62,007 nucleotides of DNA from Alphaproteobacteria bacterium (GCA_016927735.1 JAFGMC010000007.1:1-62007), one strand, 5' to 3'; numbered from the stretch's first letter, positions 19,868 to 27,885 are shown. A program made the numbers and translations. Notes: a model not told the origin generated them from the letters alone.

Positions 19868-20791
19868 CTATATGTCGCCAAAGCAATTGAAAAATTCGCT
19901 TATTACCGTTTTTAATTCAGTTATTTCTGTTATTTGATTAACTTTTATCCTAAATTCAGAGGAATTTTTTATCCCAGCAGAATACCAAGCCGCATGTTTT
20001 CTAAATAATGGAACCCCTGCAGATATACCATAATAATCCAAAACCAGGTCCAAATGTTCCAAAACCAATGATTTTATATCAATAGATTCTGTATTTTTTC
20101 CTGTTAATTGTCGCAAAAGCCAAGGTTTACCCAATAACGCACGCCCAATCATTACACCATCATATCCCAGAGATTCTATTTTTGATACATCTTCTACGCT
20201 TTTTATATCACCGTTTCCTATTACAGGAATCAATCCAGATGGTTTTTGTTCCAGAGCTGACTGCCCTGAATATCCTTGGGCACGTGTCCGTCCATGCAGA
20301 ACTGCAAATTTTGCGCCTGCATCACCAGCAATATGAATAAGTTTTTCCCAATCTTTGTGTGAATCGTCCCAACCCAGTCTTGTTTTTATGGAAACAGGAA
20401 TTTTAACCGCGGCAACAACCGTGGATATAATTCGACCCGCCAAAGCATGATCACGCATCAACCACGCCCCTGCCCCTGCCTTGGTTGCAACCTTGGGCAC
20501 TGGACAACCCATATTTATATCTATCCATTTTGCCCCTTGGGATTCCAGTATCTTTGCAGCCTGGGCCATCAGTTCTGGTTTTGCACCAAAAATTTGTGCA
20601 CCGATTTCGCCTTCGTCAGAATAATCATCAAAATTACGTAAACAATTCTTGTGCTGACCCGTCAAAGAATGACAAGAAATCATCTCTGTCACCATTGAAA
20701 TATCTGGCGAAAATTTTCGTAAAATTTTACGAAAAGGTTTATCAGTTATCCCAGCCAGCGGTGCAGCAAAAATTTGATTATCAGTAAACAT
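19868..20791 (-). CDS. dus: tRNA-dihydrouridine synthase (DusB-like)
   Basis: A FMN-dependent TIM-barrel enzyme reducing uridines in tRNA. It starts FAAPLAGITDKPFR, has the catalytic cysteine loop NMGCPVPKVATKAGAGAWLM, then SIKTRLGWDD, LHGRTRAQGYSG and NGDIKSVEDV with a GYDGVMIGRALLGKPWLLRQ phosphate-binding end. I use the ATG at 20791 (307 aa). The track's 78 extra N-terminal residues are low-complexity, antisense to the FtsB-like gene, and not part of the family. Its start lies only 20 bp from the divergent FtsB-like start, so the two promoters overlap. Confidence 0.9.
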   Translation of the reverse strand: MFTDNQIFAAPLAGITDKPFRKILRKFSPDISMVTEMISCHSLTGQHKNCLRNFDDYSDEGEIGAQIFGAKPELMAQAAKILESQGAKWIDINMGCPVPKVATKAGAGAWLMRDHALAGRIISTVVAAVKIPVSIKTRLGWDDSHKDWEKLIHIAGDAGAKFAVLHGRTRAQGYSGQSALEQKPSGLIPVIGNGDIKSVEDVSKIESLGYDGVMIGRALLGKPWLLRQLTGKNTESIDIKSLVLEHLDLVLDYYGISAGVPLFRKHAAWYSAGIKNSSEFRIKVNQITEITELKTVISEFFNCFGDI

Positions 20792-20803
20792 TTGTGCTAT
20801 AAT
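20774..20803 (+). promoter_or_regulatory. Candidate promoter for a leaderless ftsB-like transcript
   Basis: TTGATT (20774-20779), an 18-nt spacer and a perfect TATAAT (20798-20803). The -10 ends 7 nt before the ATG at 20811. The track's ATG at 20802 lies inside the -10 box itself and cannot be the start if this promoter is used. Confidence 0.5.
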
Positions 20804-20810
20804 GGCATGT

Positions 20811-21137
20811 ATGTGGGACAAAATCAAAATTTTATTTGAATTCTTGGGACGCGCTTGGGCTGCTGGTATTCGTGGTAAGATTGGTATATTTTCTGCAATA
20901 TTCGCACTCTTTATGTTCGTCAGAATATTTTTTGGTGATGTCAGTGTGCAAAAATTTGTAATAAACATATGGCGACAAAATGAAGAGCAACAGCAATTGG
21001 CATCCGAAGAAAAAAAACTGAACACTCTGAAACATCATATAGAATTAATTCAAAATTATTCCCCAGATTATATTGAAGAATTGGGATTAAAATATTTAAA
21101 CATCGGTGATCCAAGCGCTAAAATATTAAAAGTATAA
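20811..21137 (+). CDS. FtsB/DivIC-like septum formation initiator
   Basis: A small protein of about 108 aa with one membrane segment (about residues 21-42, GIFSAIFALFMFVRIFFG), then a heptad-like coiled coil (RQNEEQQQLASEEKKLNTLKHH), then a SPDYIEELGLKYLNIGDP tail. This is the layout of FtsB/DivIC, which joins FtsL and FtsQ at the divisome on the periplasmic side. The start at 20811 follows the promoter argument given for that site. It is divergent from dus. Confidence 0.75.
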   Translation: MWDKIKILFEFLGRAWAAGIRGKIGIFSAIFALFMFVRIFFGDVSVQKFVINIWRQNEEQQQLASEEKKLNTLKHHIELIQNYSPDYIEELGLKYLNIGDPSAKILKV

Positions 21138-21212
21138 CCCCCGGAATTCGTACCTATTATCCAGACTATATTTTTTTGATATGATATCAAGGAATTATAA
21201 AAAGGATAAAAA

Positions 21213-21680
21213 ATGGTTAAATTAATATTTTCTTTATTCTTATCTTTCTTTCCGGGAATAATTGGAATGTTTTGGCTTCCGACTGGCGGGTTGGATCCAT
21301 GGTATAATGCTTTGGTAAAAACCCCGCTTACACCAGGGGTAAATATAATTTTTCTGATATGTTTACCGATTATTTATATTCTTCTTGGTACTGCATTTTA
21401 TTTAGTTATAAAACCAAAGTATACTAAACGAAGTATAGATAGCGCTGTCACATTATTTGGTATCAATATGTTTCTAAGTGCACTCTGGAATTTCGTATTT
21501 TTTAAACTTCATCTGGTTATAACAAGTGCAGTTATTATTTTGGCGCTATTTACTATTGCATTTATGATGCAAAGAAAATTTTCGCTTGAAAATAAATACG
21601 CAGGTTATCTAGTTCTTCCTTATACATTATTTCTCATTTTTGCATTTTATTTAAATGGTGGATTGGTTTTACTAAACTAA
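21213..21680 (+). CDS. TspO/MBR family protein, copy 1
   Basis: A 155-aa five-helix membrane protein of the TspO/translocator family, which binds porphyrins and heme-like ligands. Family features are the early PGIIGMFW segment, WYNALVKTPLTPG and a LYL-like YILLGTAFYL helix, plus an ALWNFVFF helix 4. It is the first of three tandem paralogues, each about 155 aa and each with its own Shine-Dalgarno sequence. TspO family membership is clear, but whether each copy binds the same ligand is unknown. This copy lacks the PPxWVFG form seen in copy 3. Confidence 0.8.
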   Translation: MVKLIFSLFLSFFPGIIGMFWLPTGGLDPWYNALVKTPLTPGVNIIFLICLPIIYILLGTAFYLVIKPKYTKRSIDSAVTLFGINMFLSALWNFVFFKLHLVITSAVIILALFTIAFMMQRKFSLENKYAGYLVLPYTLFLIFAFYLNGGLVLLN

Positions 21681-21731
21681 TTGAAAATAAAAATGTATGA
21701 CAAACTAAAAATAATTCTAAAGGAATTCGAC

Positions 21732-22199
21732 ATGATAATGAAATTTTTATTTTCAATGGTTTTATCTTTTATGCCTGGGATAATTAACTTGTTTTGGTTA
21801 CCAAAAGGTATAGAAAGTGAATGGTATACAAATCTAGATAAATTTCCTTTTACCCCTGCCATATTTGGTTTTGGTTTTATGTGGGCAGTGATACATATTT
21901 TTTTGGGTATAGGATTATTTATAATTATCAAGGGGCATGAAGAAACCGATAATAAAAATAAAGCTGTCGGATTATTTCTAACAAATATTATTCTAAGTTC
22001 GGTCTGGCCTTTTGTACTTTTCCAATATCATATAATTATTGGAAGCACTATTATCGCATTTGCATTGGTGACAATGGCTTATTTTATGCAAAAAAGTTTT
22101 GCCCAAGAAAGTAAACTGGCGGGCAATATTGTTTGGGTATACATTTTATGGTTAATCTTTTCCTTGTATTTAAATATTGGTTTGCTTATATTAAACTAG
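21732..22199 (+). CDS. TspO/MBR family protein, copy 2
   Basis: This is the second tandem TspO paralogue, 155 aa from the ATG at 21732. That ATG has AAGGA about 8 nt upstream and gives the same N-terminus (MKFLFSMVLSFMPGIINLFW) as its neighbours. The track start at 21681 adds an unrelated prefix. Five hydrophobic helices are predicted, with the WYTNLDKFPFTP loop and an SSVWPFVLF helix. Divergence from copies 1 and 3 is substantial, so the duplication is not recent. Confidence 0.8.
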   Translation: MIMKFLFSMVLSFMPGIINLFWLPKGIESEWYTNLDKFPFTPAIFGFGFMWAVIHIFLGIGLFIIIKGHEETDNKNKAVGLFLTNIILSSVWPFVLFQYHIIIGSTIIAFALVTMAYFMQKSFAQESKLAGNIVWVYILWLIFSLYLNIGLLILN

Positions 22200-22219
22200 T
22201 ACAAGAGAAAGGAGAAAGC

Positions 22220-22684
22220 ATGCTAAAACTTTTATCTGCAATTTTGTTATCTTTTATACCCGGAATTTTTGGTGCGTTATGGACACCTGGCGGCGGAATT
22301 GATGGTTGGTATAACACTTTGGTTAAAACACCATTGACACCAGATGGATGGGTATTTGGTGTTGTATGGCCTATTCTTTATTTATTACTGGGTATTGCAC
22401 TGTATCTGGCAATAAGAAACAAACAAAAAAATAAAATCATTAATCCTGGGACAATATTATTTTTAATTCATATATTCCTGAATGGGTTATGGAGTTTTGT
22501 ATTTTTCGGACAACATTTAATTATTTTGGGTGCAATTAATATATTAGTATTGATATTTGTTGCATGTATGATGCAGAAAAAATTTGCTGCTGAAAATAAA
22601 TATGCAGGACTTTTAATCTGGCCATATATTTTATGGCTGATGTTCGCATTATATTTAAATATTGGGATATATTTATTAAATTAA
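22220..22684 (+). CDS. TspO/MBR family protein, copy 3
   Basis: The third tandem paralogue, 154 aa from the ATG at 22220 preceded by AAAGGAGAAAGC. It is the closest of the three to the family consensus: WYNTLVKTPLTPDGWVFGVVWPILYLLLG. The track start at 22133 overlaps copy 2 and is not needed. A strong terminator follows directly, so the three copies probably form one transcript. Confidence 0.85.
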   Translation: MLKLLSAILLSFIPGIFGALWTPGGGIDGWYNTLVKTPLTPDGWVFGVVWPILYLLLGIALYLAIRNKQKNKIINPGTILFLIHIFLNGLWSFVFFGQHLIILGAINILVLIFVACMMQKKFAAENKYAGLLIWPYILWLMFALYLNIGIYLLN

Positions 22685-22707
22685 AACCGCCAATGGCGGT
22701 TTTTTTA
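22683..22707 (+). terminator. Terminator of the tspO cluster
   Basis: The stem AAACCGCC / GGCGGTTT with an AAT loop is followed by T7, directly after the third tspO stop. Confidence 0.85.
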
Positions 22708-22711
22708 TTTC

Positions 22712-22788
22712 TGGTGCGCCCAAGAGGATTCGAACCTCTGACCTGCAGATTAGAAATCTGATGCTCTATCCAGCTGAGCTATGGGCGC
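22712..22788 (-). tRNA. tRNA-Arg (anticodon UCU)
   Basis: Read on the minus strand, this gives a complete cloverleaf: acceptor GCGCCCA pairing with TGGGCGC, a D arm with GCTC AGCTGGATA GAGC, an anticodon loop TTTCTAA (anticodon TCT), a T arm GGTTCGAATCC, and an encoded CCA end. Confidence 0.95.
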
Positions 22789-22839
22789 AACTGACTGATT
22801 TTATACTATTAACAAATCAATTTCAAGCCCAGGTTGAAA

Positions 22840-22875
22840 AAAAACACCACCTACTTCTACTCAGGTGGTGTTTAT
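22840..22875. terminator. Bidirectional terminator downstream of the HdeD-like gene
   Basis: The 11-bp stem AAACACCACCT / AGGTGGTGTTT has a short loop, an A-run on the left and T-rich sequence on the right. It serves the minus-strand HdeD-like gene. Confidence 0.8.
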
Positions 22876-22894
22876 AAATATTTTTATTTAAATC

Positions 22895-23473
22895 TTATGA
22901 CTTTAAATTTGACAAGTTTTTATACATACGAATGTCTGCAATTGCATACAAAGTCAGCATTATACCGATGTAATACATAAATGTGACAATCCCAAATCTT
23001 GGAAAAAACAGCACAAAAGATGATAAAAACACCATTATACTGGACATAATAACTTCAAATTTATAATTACCAGCCTTGGCCTTATAAAGTTTTATAGATA
23101 AAATAAGTGATTTTATCGCCTTTACAAAGAACATTATTGCCAGCACATAGACTATGGTTATCATCGCGCCAGATGGTGCGATAAAGAAAATAAGCCCCAA
23201 TATCAAATTAATTATACCGAAAACAAGATGCATATTTTTTCCAGACGCTTTCTTTTCATTAATTCCGGTTATGGTTTGATACAAACCAAAAAAGGTTAAA
23301 ATCATACCGAATATAAATGTCAAACTGGTAAGTATTTGAACCGGCTTTATAAATATAAACAAAGCTGCAAATCCGAATAAAATTGCCTCGATTAATAAAA
23401 ACGAGGATGTTTTATTATAAGATTTTTGTTTTATTTTCCGAACTGTTTTTTTTGGTTTAATTGGTTTTACCAT
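22895..23473 (-). CDS. HdeD/DUF308-family membrane protein
   Basis: A 192-aa protein with a basic N-terminus (VKPIKPKKTVRKIK) and six hydrophobic helices in three similar pairs, as in the HdeD/DUF308 family. Typical segments are FGMILTFFGLYQTITG and VLAIMFFVKAIKSLI. HdeD contributes to acid resistance in E. coli, but most family members have no known role. It stands alone, between tRNA-Arg and the recombinase remnant. Confidence 0.7.
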   Translation of the reverse strand: MVKPIKPKKTVRKIKQKSYNKTSSFLLIEAILFGFAALFIFIKPVQILTSLTFIFGMILTFFGLYQTITGINEKKASGKNMHLVFGIINLILGLIFFIAPSGAMITIVYVLAIMFFVKAIKSLILSIKLYKAKAGNYKFEVIMSSIMVFLSSFVLFFPRFGIVTFMYYIGIMLTLYAIADIRMYKNLSNLKS

Positions 23474-23550
23474 TTTCCACTCCTGGGTATATAATTAATA
23501 AGCGATATAGTTTATATTATATCACATATAAAAATAAAAAACACAACATA

Positions 23551-23679
23551 CCTGTGCAAAAAATTATAAATGACATTGTGGACGGCAAAATCCCATCAGA
23601 AATTACACTGCAAAAATTATTTAACATAGGCAGTAAATACTATAAATTCATTGACCAAGAAAAAGCGTTTTATAATTAA
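23551..23679 (+). pseudogene. C-terminal remnant of a serine recombinase
   Basis: The last 42 codons of the ORF (from VQKIINDIVDGKIPSE to EQEKAFYN) align residue for residue with the C-terminus of the recombinase at 27886-29511 (RIINDIIDGKIPHE ... EQEKMFYN). The upstream part of the frame is unrelated AT-rich sequence with no start or catalytic domain. This is the tail of a lost second recombinase and marks a former insertion next to the TrmH-family gene. Confidence 0.85.
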
Positions 23680-23694
23680 ATATGTTTTATATAA

Positions 23695-24291
23695 TTATTT
23701 TTTTATCGGAGGATCTGTTCGTCTTCCTCTTTTATTAATTTTATTATATGCACGTCTTTGTTTGGTTATTTCATACAAGACTATTCCTGTTGATGTAGCC
23801 AAATTTAAACTTTCTACAATTCCATATTGTTCAATTGCAACACAAGCAGAGCTTCTTTCGACCGCACGGTCACTTATTCCCCTGGATTCAGTTCCAAACC
23901 AAACAGCCAATCTTTTTTGTGTAAAGTCACCATCTTGTAAAATTACATTTGTTCTGCCTTTAATATGCGGAGATGTTACAATTGATATGAATTTATTTTT
24001 TTCCAGATGATCCATACATTCATCAGTTGTCTTAAATTTTTTCACAAAAGTCCACCTGACTGACCCAACCGATGGCTTCAGCAAATCTCTTTTATCTCTC
24101 ATCGCATCCCAATCTTTTGGGATAACATTTTGATTGTCGATAACATAAAGTTTTTCAACCCCAAGCGCGTTTATGTTTCTAATCACGGTACCGATGTTTT
24201 TTACGTCGCTTGGTTCTTCAAGAACAGCGATTAGATTTTTGCATCTACCAATTTTGGCTTTATCGGCTTTTTGTCTTAATGGTGTTTTCAT
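23695..24291 (-). CDS. TrmH/SpoU-family RNA 2'-O-methyltransferase
   Basis: A 198-aa SPOUT methyltransferase. The three family motifs are visible: EEPSDVKNIGTVIRN (motif 1), AVWFGTESRGIS (motif 2) and IVESLNLATSTGIVLYE (motif 3), which form the trefoil-knot SAM site. It lacks an N-terminal substrate-binding extension of the RlmB type, so it is closer to minimal TrmH-like proteins. Substrate (tRNA G18 or an rRNA position) is not determinable. Its 3' end converges on the recombinase remnant. Confidence 0.85.
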   Translation of the reverse strand: MKTPLRQKADKAKIGRCKNLIAVLEEPSDVKNIGTVIRNINALGVEKLYVIDNQNVIPKDWDAMRDKRDLLKPSVGSVRWTFVKKFKTTDECMDHLEKNKFISIVTSPHIKGRTNVILQDGDFTQKRLAVWFGTESRGISDRAVERSSACVAIEQYGIVESLNLATSTGIVLYEITKQRRAYNKINKRGRRTDPPIKK

Positions 24292-24355
24292 AACCGTTCC
24301 TTATTCATTTATTTATAGTTGTAATTATAAGATATTAATACAATTTTATCAATCA

Positions 24356-24437
24356 GTGACTTTGGAAAATTGCCCGTGGATTTAAGCTCTGATATATTGG
24401 GGTAAATTGCCCAAGATTCCAGACATACCAAAGTCAC
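24356..24437. repeat. Short inverted-repeat element, copy 1 (82 bp)
   Basis: The element is bounded by perfect 10-bp inverted ends, GTGACTTTGG and CCAAAGTCAC. The interior is closely shared with copies at 24965-25048 and 30012-30093 (for example ATTGGGGTAAATTGCCC). A GC palindrome (GCCCGCGGGTTGCGGGC, about 24449-24465) follows, as in the other copies. The size and the absence of an ORF suggest a MITE-like or REP-like non-coding element. Confidence 0.85.
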
Positions 24438-24507
24438 ATCCAATGTAAAGCCCGCGGGTTGCGGGCAACAAATAAATCCAACAATATTTATTGTTTCTTA
24501 TTTATAT

Positions 24508-24903
24508 TTAATACTCAATGTCTTTTTGTGGTAAATTTAAATGAATTCCTGAATCACTTTTTGAAAGCATTAAAAATCTAGCTCTATAATCATTATGAAT
24601 TAACGTGATAGCATTCGGTATGTTTTTATTAATAAAACTAAATATTTCAGCTTTTTGTTTTTCATCACAAAGAGTTTCAAGTGTATCTAAAAATTCCATA
24701 CTTCTGCGTTCATTAAAAGGCGATTTGCTGAATCCTATTTTAAAAAGATCTCTCCAGTCCAATCTGTCCAGCGCGCTAATAATACCCAAATTAAAAACAT
24801 CATTATCATTTAATAATTGTTCACATGTTGAAAAAGCCGCCAATACTCTTGTATCTTCTTTGAATGCAATGTCGGTCAATTCACCAATACTTTTAATTTT
24901 CAT
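24508..24903 (-). CDS. Hypothetical protein, 131 aa
   Basis: A complete frame with an ATG at 24903 and a mixed-charge, mainly helical composition (LDRLDWRDLFKIGFSK, ETLCDEKQKAEIFSFIN). There are no signal peptide, membrane segments or recognised motifs. It is flanked on both sides by copies of the 82-84 bp inverted-repeat element, so it is probably accessory DNA. I do not recognise it. Confidence 0.5.
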   Translation of the reverse strand: MKIKSIGELTDIAFKEDTRVLAAFSTCEQLLNDNDVFNLGIISALDRLDWRDLFKIGFSKSPFNERRSMEFLDTLETLCDEKQKAEIFSFINKNIPNAITLIHNDYRARFLMLSKSDSGIHLNLPQKDIEY

Positions 24904-24964
24904 ATTTCTTCATCTTTCTATTTTTACTTTAATTTTAACACGACCTCGCGAAATATGCAACCAA

Positions 24965-25048
24965 GTGACTTTGGGGAAAATCGGGCTTGGATGTAAGCTC
25001 TGATAGATTGGGGTAAATTGCCCAAGATTCCAGACATACCAAAGTCAC
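24965..25048. repeat. Short inverted-repeat element, copy 2 (84 bp)
   Basis: It has the same GTGACTTTGG / CCAAAGTCAC ends and the same interior as copy 1, with small substitutions and two extra bases. A GC palindrome (about 25061-25077, TCCCGCAGAACCGCGGGA-like) and an imperfect terminator-like hairpin follow, then a tRNA-Pro 3'-end fragment. That is the same order as around copy 3. Confidence 0.85.
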
Positions 25049-25113
25049 AACCCTTATTCATCCCGCAGAACCGCGGGATAAAATAAAAAATACCCCCAAA
25101 CGGCGGTATTATT

Positions 25114-25132
25114 TTTATTCTGGTCGGGGCGA
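25114..25132. repeat. 19-bp direct repeat of the tRNA-Pro 3' end (putative att site, left)
   Basis: TTTATTCTGGTCGGGGCGA is identical to 30159-30177, where it covers the encoded CCA, discriminator and 3' acceptor strand of tRNA-Pro. Here only this end is present; the following GAATCCGAGTACGCGA is a degenerate match to the T arm. It marks the left edge of a possible 5-kb insertion. Confidence 0.65.
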
Positions 25133-25140
25133 ATCCGAGT

Positions 25141-25290
25141 ACGCGAAAACGGTGGCTGTTTTCTGCCGTTTGAGCGACTATGAGGATACGCGAAGTGCAA
25201 AGCACAAGCGACCTAATTCGCGAATCATAGTTGCGACGACATCATAATGATTATTAAAAAAATGCCACCTATTGGTGGCATTTTTTATTA
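25141..25290 (+). ncRNA. Nested palindrome plus terminator, candidate structured RNA
   Basis: An AAACGG/CCGTTT hairpin is followed by three nested stems: outer GCGACTATGA (25174-25183) with TCATAGTTGC (25225-25234), middle CGCGAA (25189-25194) with TTCGCG (25217-25222), inner GTGC-AAA-GCAC (25195-25205). A strong terminator (AATGCCACC / GGTGGCATT then T6, 25261-25286) comes 26 bp later. The arrangement suggests a short stable RNA, but no promoter is obvious. It could equally be a DNA recombination site. Confidence 0.35.
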
Positions 25291-25365
25291 ATCATGGTCG
25301 GATGGTAAACACTCTGCTGTTAAGGCATTGACGAATACAGAAATTTTTCATCACAAAATATAAAT

Positions 25366-25508
25366 AACAGGGAATTTACAGGGAATATTCGCATTTTTAG
25401 CCAATATTTCACAAACCCCGCACCATGCTTATTCGTCTAAACACTTACCCACAAAGCCTTTCAAATCCCATACCACCCAAATTCCCTAAAAAATTAACAG
25501 GGAATTTA
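25366..25508. repeat. ACAGGGAATTT repeats with an inverted copy
   Basis: AACAGGGAATTTA occurs at 25366-25378, ACAGGGAATA at 25378-25387, and AACAGGGAATTTA again at 25496-25508. The last forms a 9-bp inverted repeat with AAATTCCCT at 25479-25487. There is no coding frame. It could be a protein-binding site belonging to the mobile block. Confidence 0.5.
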
Positions 25509-25611
25509 TTTTCAGTATCAAGGAAATTTTATTAATAAACAGCGAAATGGCTCAAATAATTATAACTCAGATTTTATAAATGGCATAACACTGTTTATAA
25601 AAAATTACAAT

Positions 25612-27369
25612 TTAACTATTATTGTTTTGGCGTTTGTGCATTTTAGCATAAATACCATTATGTTTTTTCATAAGCTCATCATGACTGCCCACTTCAACAA
25701 CTTTACCATTTTCCATAACCAGAATTCTGTCCATTTTTCGTAATGTAGACAATCTGTGCGCTATAACAATGGTTGTACGACCAATCATTAGCTTTTCTAA
25801 TGAATTTTGAATTGCGATTTCATTTTCACTATCCAGTGCACTTGTTGCTTCATCAAATATTAATATTGGTGCACCACGTAATATAGCACGCGCAATAGCA
25901 ATTCGCTGTCTTTGACCGCCGCTTAGTTTTATTCCATTATTCCCAACAATAGTGTTATATTTTTCTGGTGTCGTCATTATAAAATCATGAATATTTGCAC
26001 GCTTGGCGGCATCTATAACCTTTGCACGTGAACCATTCCAATTTCCATATCTTATATTTTCCAATATTGTTCTATTAAAAAGCTTGTTATCTTGTGGAAC
26101 AAAAGAAATGTTTTCACGTAATGATTTCTGGGTACAATTTCGAATATCTGTTCCGTCAATTAAAATTTTTCCATCTGATACATCAAACAATCGTAATAAT
26201 AAATGTACAATAGTTGTTTTTCCTTCACCGCTGCGACCGACCAACCCTATCTTTTCACCCCCATTAATTTTGATAGAAAAATCATCAACAACAGCACCTT
26301 TCTTATTATACCTAAACGTAACATTTTTTAACTCTATTGTTCCATTTTTTATTTTTAATGCTTTGGCGTTGTGCTTATCTAATACTTTCATTACAACCGT
26401 CAGTTCTTCGTATGCTTGTCTTGCATCTGCATGCTTTTCAGTAAAATCTGGGATCATCTCGGACAATTTTGCCAAGTTATTAAACATTGTCCAAAATGCA
26501 GCAGTTATCATCGCCACATCTGATACTAAAATCTGTCCACGGACAAACAAGTAAACTAAAAACACATAAACAGCTATATCCATACCAGATCTGATAAAAG
26601 TGTCCGGAAAACTTATTAATCGGTTTATAAAGAATGTTTTTCTTTGTGCCTCGATATGTAAAAGTCTTTCATTTTTTATAATTTTACTTTCAATTTCACT
26701 GCCATTGAATATTTTTATTGCATTAAAATTTTCCAAACTATCAACCTTAATCCCATTAAACTTTGAACCCATTTTTGATTGTTCTTTACTTGCTTTATCT
26801 AATTTTTTTCGCAAAAAAATGTACCATATTGTTTTTATGCCTATAATTGATATTCCCATAATCGCAATTCTCGCATCTACAAACATAATCAAACCAATAT
26901 TTATTAACACACCAATTAATATACCGATAACATTTGTAAAAAGATCAATTGTTAAATTAAAAAAATTATCTGTGACTTTATTTACCAAGTTAGATAATTT
27001 TCCCGCAGAATTATTAACAAAAAACATCCAATCTTGTCTGTATAAATAATTAAATAACCACTCGCGCCGAATGTCGTGTAAAACTGGGTTCTTTTTATTC
27101 TGCATATATGTGGATATCATTCTAAGAGTGTTTTGTACAAAATACATGCCAAACACAATACCGAAAACAGGAATTGAGGCAACCAACCAATTATCAACCG
27201 ACAAACTCATTTCAAATAAAGAAAATATCAATTTATTAGAAATTGGAGACATTATTTTACCAATAACTGACGAACAAATTATGATAATACACAATGGTCC
27301 ATAAAACCATTTTGATTGCTTTATATTTTTCCAATAAAAACCCATTACAGTTTTTGGTAGATCATGCAT
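25612..27369 (-). CDS. ABC transporter, fused permease-ATPase exporter
   Basis: A 585-aa half-transporter of the multidrug/lipid/peptide exporter type. An N-terminal six-helix membrane domain (about residues 1-310) is followed by an ATPase domain with Walker A GLVGRSGEGKTTIVHLLLRL, Q-loop FVPQDNKLFNRTILENI, signature LSGGQRQRIAIARAIL, Walker B ILIFDEATSALDSE and an H-loop IAHRLST. It should work as a homodimer in the inner membrane. It lies inside the block bounded by tRNA-Pro 3' repeats, next to recombinase genes, so it may be cargo. The substrate is unknown. Confidence 0.9.
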   Translation of the reverse strand: MHDLPKTVMGFYWKNIKQSKWFYGPLCIIIICSSVIGKIMSPISNKLIFSLFEMSLSVDNWLVASIPVFGIVFGMYFVQNTLRMISTYMQNKKNPVLHDIRREWLFNYLYRQDWMFFVNNSAGKLSNLVNKVTDNFFNLTIDLFTNVIGILIGVLINIGLIMFVDARIAIMGISIIGIKTIWYIFLRKKLDKASKEQSKMGSKFNGIKVDSLENFNAIKIFNGSEIESKIIKNERLLHIEAQRKTFFINRLISFPDTFIRSGMDIAVYVFLVYLFVRGQILVSDVAMITAAFWTMFNNLAKLSEMIPDFTEKHADARQAYEELTVVMKVLDKHNAKALKIKNGTIELKNVTFRYNKKGAVVDDFSIKINGGEKIGLVGRSGEGKTTIVHLLLRLFDVSDGKILIDGTDIRNCTQKSLRENISFVPQDNKLFNRTILENIRYGNWNGSRAKVIDAAKRANIHDFIMTTPEKYNTIVGNNGIKLSGGQRQRIAIARAILRGAPILIFDEATSALDSENEIAIQNSLEKLMIGRTTIVIAHRLSTLRKMDRILVMENGKVVEVGSHDELMKKHNGIYAKMHKRQNNNS

Positions 27370-27433
27370 ATTTTAAGCCTCTATATTTCTGTCTACTATA
27401 CCATATTTGTAGCCTTATTTTAGTATTTTATTA

Positions 27434-27769
27434 TCAAAACCCAAAGAAATCATAGCCGGAGGTTTTGTAGCCTGTGACTTCAATGCTAATTGCGGATAAT
27501 GAATCATATACTTTGCCATTGAATGCAAATTTATTCGTTGATATCACATCAACAACAATTTGTTTGCCTTTGAATTTCTTAATCAATTGCGTTCCTGGCT
27601 TTAACCTATATTTATTTTTATTGCTACGTTCTATGCAATTTTCTGGATCGCGCGCATAGGAATTTAATTTTGTGATGTTTTTTTGTTCTATCTTTTGTCC
27701 GGTTCCCCTACATTGTTCGCGATTTTTTGCCAAACGCTGCGAATATCCGCGACTGGTTTTATTATTCAT
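27434..27769 (-). CDS. DUF2924-family protein
   Basis: The C-terminal half (LKPGTQLIKKFKGKQIVVDV ... FNGKVYDSLSAISIEVTGYKTSGYDFFGF) matches the DUF2924 pattern of a PGT-strand, a small beta domain and a W/Y-SG-xx-FFG ending. These proteins are regularly found beside serine recombinases in Alphaproteobacteria, and here the recombinase starts 117 bp away on the opposite strand. At 111 aa it is shorter than usual, with a basic, polar N-terminus. It probably assists or controls recombination; this is inferred from the constant association only. Confidence 0.75.
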   Translation of the reverse strand: MNNKTSRGYSQRLAKNREQCRGTGQKIEQKNITKLNSYARDPENCIERSNKNKYRLKPGTQLIKKFKGKQIVVDVISTNKFAFNGKVYDSLSAISIEVTGYKTSGYDFFGF

Positions 27770-27885
27770 TTTACCCCTTTTTATACATACACACTAATGC
27801 TCTAAACACCTTATAAATCAAGCACTTTAATGACTTGACTTGTCTGCGAATGTAATCACTAATGACACGAGTTAAAGGGATAAAA

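Larger units (their letters stand above)
24904..25611. other. 708-bp gene-poor region with repeats and structured DNA
   Basis: This holds inverted-repeat element copy 2, a GC hairpin, a tRNA-Pro 3'-end fragment, a nested palindromic segment with a terminator, and several ACAGGGAATTT repeats, each listed separately. The ORF at 24924-25205 runs through the repeat and the tRNA fragment and is not credible. Confidence 0.6.

Noticed and set aside
20802-20810. Upstream ATG of the ftsB-like gene
   Set aside because: It overlaps the TATAAT box, so it would not be on the transcript.
20792-21025. 78-residue N-terminal extension of the dus ORF
   Set aside because: Low-complexity, antisense to the ftsB-like gene, and absent from the Dus family.
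25114-25190. A second tRNA-Pro gene
   Set aside because: Only the 3' acceptor strand and a degraded T arm are present; no anticodon or D arm can be folded.
24924-25205. 93-aa minus-strand ORF in the gene-poor region
   Set aside because: It runs through the tRNA-Pro fragment, the GC hairpin and the inverted-repeat element; no ribosome site or recognisable domain.
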